A stretch of 32,303 bases of DNA. It comes from a virus. Positions 18,001-24,000 of the stretch are shown here, piece after piece. Numbering within the stretch: position 1 is the stretch's first letter; the number at the start of each line of letters is the position of its first letter. Both the position numbers and the translations under genes were made by a program. The stretch lies in IMG/VR virus record IMGVR_UViG_3300010354_000331, positions 1-32,303 of that record, one strand, 5' to 3'. The notes beneath the pieces are model-generated. The model saw nothing but the letters and a program-made list of their open reading frames with translations, did not search any database and was not told the origin of the DNA.

Positions 18001-21000
18001 ACTGAATATGCTGCAGGTGAATATTTTGGAGTTCCTATTTTAGGAGATGGCACTGGTGGAAAAGTTTCTATTTTAGTGGATGGAACTACAGACCCAGTTG
18101 GTCAAATTGTTGAAGTTACTGTTACAGATCCTGGAAAGGGTTACACTGAAGCATTTGTTGATATTGACGCAGTAGATGGAATTTTAGGTCCAACTCTTAC
18201 TGGTTCTGGTGCCATATTAGAAGTAGTAATTCCACCAAAAGGAACTGGTGCTTCTATTTTTGCTCAAGGAACTAGAATAGGAAAAATTAAAAAATTAAAA
18301 AATAATAATTTTGGATTTAATTATACCCATGACTACACACTTAGACCAGAAATAACTTTCCCAGTAAATTTACAATTAATTAATACTAGTATTTTAAGTA
18401 GTATTAAAATTACCGATCCTGGAACTGGTTATACAACTCCACCAGAAGTAATCATTACTGGAGGTGGTGGATCTGGAGCGACTGCTCAAGCATTCTTGAG
18501 AAATGGAAGAATCAGTGATATTATTATCAAAGATGCTGGATTTGGTTATTCTTCCAACCCAACAGTATCGTTAAAATCAAGTTTTACTTATGTTGTCAAC
18601 TTGGATTTAGGTTTATTCCAATTTGCATTCCCTCATGGAATTACAAATGCATCTCCAATACAATTTACATCACAAGATCTTGGTGAAGGAACACAATTAC
18701 CATTAACATCATTTGGATACATTAATAGTGATCAAATTTATTATGCTATTGCAGGATCTGCTAATGGTCTTGATGATGACCAATTAAGAGTTGCATTAAC
18801 ACCACAAGATGCTGAAAGTGGAAATTATATTTCTTTTGCAAATGGAGGAGCTGGAAGACAAATTGTACTAACCACCTCTTTTGGTGGTGCAGCTGAAGCA
18901 AACGTAGAAACTGGTAGATTTTTATCTGGAGAACTAGTTTATCAAGGAGAAAGTTTGTCTACTGCAACTGCTGTAGGATATGTATCTACAAATGATGGTT
19001 GGCAAATTGGTCCACGAATTTTAAAATTAACTGATGTTAATGGAACTTTTGTAACTGGATCACAAATTACAGGAACAGTATCTAGAGCTAGTGGAACAAT
19101 TGACATTATTAATATTGCAAAAGGTGTCCTTGAAGTAGATTCTATTACAAGTACGGTAGGTAAATTTATTGATGATGTTGGAAAACCTAGTGAAATTGTA
19201 CAAAAAATTCAAGATTCATATCTTTATCAAAGTTTTTCATATAATGTTAAATCACCTGTTTCTATTGAAGGTTGGAGAGATATCGTAATTGATAATGTAC
19301 ACCCCGCTGGATTTAAAGTATTTGGTGAAATTGGAATTGAAGGTGGAGGAAAAGGACTTAATGACAGATTAGATTTTGAATTGACAAAGAGTGTTAATTT
19401 GATAGAGAGTTCTGTTGTAGCAAATATTAATAATTTTGCTTTGGTTGAACCAATATATGAAGAATTTGATAACACTCAAGTTTTATTCAGAAATACCAGA
19501 CTAACTTCATCGGAAGAAATTTTGACATCTGTTGTCCAAAGACTTGATGATATTTCTCCATTATTTGATGGTGAAAGAACAACTTTCCCAATAACAATTT
19601 CTGGATCACCAGTTATTGCAAATACTAGTCAATTTATGATTGTTATAAATGGATTGGCTCAGGCACCAGGAATAGCATTTGATGTGCAGCAAGGAAGCAT
19701 TATCTTTACAGAACCTCCAGCTGCTCCAACAAGAATTAGTTATGCTGAATTGACTTTATTATTCCAAACTTCATTTACATTTACTATTAGTAATGTTTCT
19801 GGCATTTTACCAGAACTTGGACAAACAATACGAGGATTGACAACCAATTCTACAGCCATAGTAGTACAATCCACAAGTAATAGTTTAAAAGTTTTTAATA
19901 TTACTGGATCTGGATTCCAAAATGGTGAAGTAGTTATTTCTGCTGCTACAGGATTAAATTGTACATTAGAATCACAAAATCAAAATACATCAAATAATAT
20001 ATTTGAATTTAGAGAGTCTATTAGTAATACAAATAAGAAAACGGCTGTTGTAGAGGAGATTAATCTTGATACCAATACAAGCACAACTACAAATACTTTA
20101 GTTATTAGTAAATCTTCTGGTACTTATACAAGTCCAACAGGATTATTAGCAATTGGTTTAAATGATTATATTATTGGGGCAAAATCTGGTGTTATTGCAA
20201 AAGTTGTTGGAATCGCACCATATTCAGATCCTACAACTGGAGATTTCTTATCTTCAATCACAATTAGCGATAATAGTACATTTTTTGGATTGCTATTTAA
20301 TAGGATAGTAAATCCAACTTTACCTAATGTAATTGTCGATGATATTAGTAAATCATTAGTTGAGGTTCAAGATATAAATGATCCCCAACTTAAGGTAGAA
20401 CCAATCTTTGTTCCATTTGAAGATGTTTCAAATATCATTCTTGATTATGATTATGAAGTTGGAAGTTCATCTGTTGTTGATAATGATCTTGTTCAAAATA
20501 TAAAATTTGAATATATTAATCAATCAGGTGCTTTGAATTCTTCTGAAGAATTAGTTGTAAGGAAATTAACATATCACACTCTTTCTGGAGGTAACTTTAA
20601 TATTGGCGACAGTATTACTGGATTAACTTCTAGTCAAACTGCAGATATTATTGGTGTAAATTATGCATTAAAGACTTTATATTTGGGTAATTTAAGTGGT
20701 ACATTTACTTCTGAAGAAACAATTCGTAAAGATATCGTCGATTCCAGCTCATCTACGCATAAAATTGCTAAAAATGGTAATGCTTCAATATCAACTGCTC
20801 AAAGTAAATTTAGTGGAGTTTCTGCTCTATTTGATGGATCGGGAGATTACTTGAGTATATTATCTTCATCCGATTTCGCCTGGGGAACAGGAGATTTTAC
20901 ATACGAATGTTGGGTATACAGAACTACATCTGGGGCATACCAAACTATATTTGATGCTCGTACTTCGGAACCAAATGATGCTATAACTCTCGGTATTGAT

Positions 21001-24000
21001 AATTTAAATAGACCATATGTTTATATAAATGGCGCTATAAGAATTTCAAGTGCAACTTCGATTACTGGAAGTACTTGGTCCCATCTAGCACTGTCAAGGT
21101 CTGGAACAAGTTTAAAATTATTTTTAAATGGAACTCAAGTAGGAAGCACTTATACAGACTCAAATAATTATACTGCAAAACCAATTAGAATTGGTGCAGA
21201 TTGGCAGAGTCTTTTTGGATTTGGAGGTTATTTGGATGAAATTAGAGTATCAAATACTGCTAGATATACAACCACATTTACACCATCTACTACAGCATTT
21301 ACATCAGATAACAATACAAAATTACTTATTCATTTCGATCCAATTATTACTGCTGTAGTTTCTAACTATATTGAAGTTCCAATATCAGGAAAGCAAATTG
21401 ATACTACAGATAAAATTATTATTTCCAATCAAATTGGTGATGATGGTAGACATAGATTTAGAGATGCTGCAAATCTTCTTCGTTTGAATGCCACCTATAT
21501 TATTGAAGAAGCGGTTGGAAGAATGAAAAACCGTTATCCAGATTTAATTATTCCAGGAGATGTAGCAGGATCCTCAGATGGTACAAATCGTTGTAAGTTG
21601 GATCTATCACTATTATTAGATGCTGTTATTAAGGATATTGAAAATGGTGGTAATTATGAATCTGTAACTGCTGCTAGATTTTACCTAGATGCTAATGGTG
21701 GTTTAAATTACATTAGACTTCAAGCACTCCAAAGTCTTTATGCTCATACTCAAATGAGTGCTTTATGTCAACAAGCTGTTATAGGAACATTAAGTACTTC
21801 ACCTCTATATACTGATAAAATTCCTGTTCCACCATACGATATAATTCCAGATCCATCTAATCCAGACTGTGCGAATGTTCAGTCAGCGATTGATGCTCTA
21901 TGGGAGCAAATTAATGAAGTTATAGCTCCTGCGGATCAAGTATACAGAGACGCTGCTGATCAATTGTGGTTCAATAGAGATTTTATCGCTCAAGAATCAA
22001 CTGGTTATATTGAAAATTATTTCAAATTTACTGTAGCAGGAGTCACATATTCAACATTCTCATATCCAAATGGATCTCCAGTAACGTGTGAAAGAGATAT
22101 AACTGATTATATTATTCCATCTATTATAACGGATTTATTAACTGGTGGAAATGCAAATACTATTGCAGCTATGGAATTTTATATTGGTAATAATGAAATT
22201 GAGTACGTTAAAAATGAACTTCTCCCTACAGTAATTGCTCTAGAATATGCAAATATACTATGTCAATACGCTGTTGATAACTGGATTGTTAGTGGTACAA
22301 CTTCAACTGTATATACGGCAACATATGGTGCTACAGCATCTCCACATACAGATTCTACGATTTTATCCGATAATGGAACATATGGTGGAAATTGTGAAAG
22401 AATAAAGGCAACCATAGATACATTATTTAATTTAGCGATTGGTATTTTAATACCAGAAAGAAATACCTACTATGGTAGATATTACGATGCTTCAAATCTA
22501 ATCGATGCAAATAAGCAATTAATCGCTGAGGTTGCAGTCGGTAGAATGTTAGCAAACTATCCTGGATTTAGCGTACCAAATGGAAATCAAAACTGTATCG
22601 ATGATATTATTGATAATTTAACTGCAATTGTATATGATCTAAGGAATGGTGGTAATGCTCGTATATATGATTACGCACAATTATATACCATAAATCCTGT
22701 TTTAGGTGGTGAACAAACAGAATCAAATTATGCGTTTAATCAGGCAAGAGATATGGCTATTCAAGCCATGCGTAATCAGACAATTACAATTGGCGGATAT
22801 TCAACGTTAACTCAAGTTAAAGATTTAACGATTATTGCTGATGGATATATCACAACAACTGCAGCAACAGGTAATGGTACAACAGCAACATTAACTTTTG
22901 CAAATCAAGGATCTGCACCATTTACTATTGGACAAACAATTACTGTTTCTGGTATAACACCAACTGGATATAATGGTTCATATGTAGTAACAGCTTGTAC
23001 TGCAACTACTGTTTCATATGCAAATACTACTACTGCAGCACAAACTGTAGCAGGAACCGTTGGTTCAAATACAAGTGCAAATTCTTGCAGTAATGTAGCA
23101 TCTGCAATTACAACACTATTCTCTATTTTAACGACTGCAATTTCAAACGGTAATATGAATCATGTTACCAGGCAATCTGAAAGTGATTCAAATAAATTAT
23201 ATAGAGATGCTGCTAAACTACTCATTTTTAATAAAGAGTACATTAAATATGAAGCACTTCAAAGAACCTTAAATAATTATCCAGGATTCTCAGTTCCTGG
23301 AGGAAACTCTAAGTGCTTGAGAGATATTGGTTATGTTATTGATGCAATTGTTTATGATTTATTGACTGACGGTAACAGTGCAATTGTTGAAGCAGCAACC
23401 TCTTATATTGATGCCACTACAGGAACAATAACTTCTTTAGATGGTGAATTAATTCAATCAATTTATGCGTATCAAAGAGTCAAAGAATTAATAAGATCTG
23501 CCGTTGCCGAAACATTAATCACACCAGCACCAGCATCAGGACAAGTTTCATATGTAGATCCAAGTGTTTCTATTACTGGAGCATCTTTAACTGAAATACA
23601 ATCTTTTACTGATGCAAGAATGGATATTTTATTGGGTGTTTTAAATAATCCAACTTATATAGCTACTAATGAAATTATTGCAACATCCGCACTTACAATT
23701 CCAACAAAGTCATATCCTACTAGAAATGCATTAACACCAGTCTCTGGATCAATTAGTGTTGGCGATTATTTTTATGGAATATCATCTGGTGAATTTGCGG
23801 AATTTAAGAGTATTATATTTAATAGAGGAAAAGTAAGAAAAATTCTTAAGAGATTTACAATAACTTATGATAATCCAGTAGAAATATTTGAAAGAGGGCA
23901 AGAAATAACTCGTATACCATCTGCTTCTGGTTCTTGTACTATTGACTCAATTGAAAATGGAGAATTTGTAAGTTATATTGATGTTGTTATTATATCTGGA

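Noticed and set aside
9940-18590. Repeat blocks as a CRISPR array or tandem DNA satellite
   Set aside because: The units are diverged at the DNA level, vary in spacing and keep a reading frame, so they are protein repeats.
17483-19475. Short alternative-frame open frames inside the giant gp7
   Set aside because: They overlap clear domains of the main frame and show no independent features.
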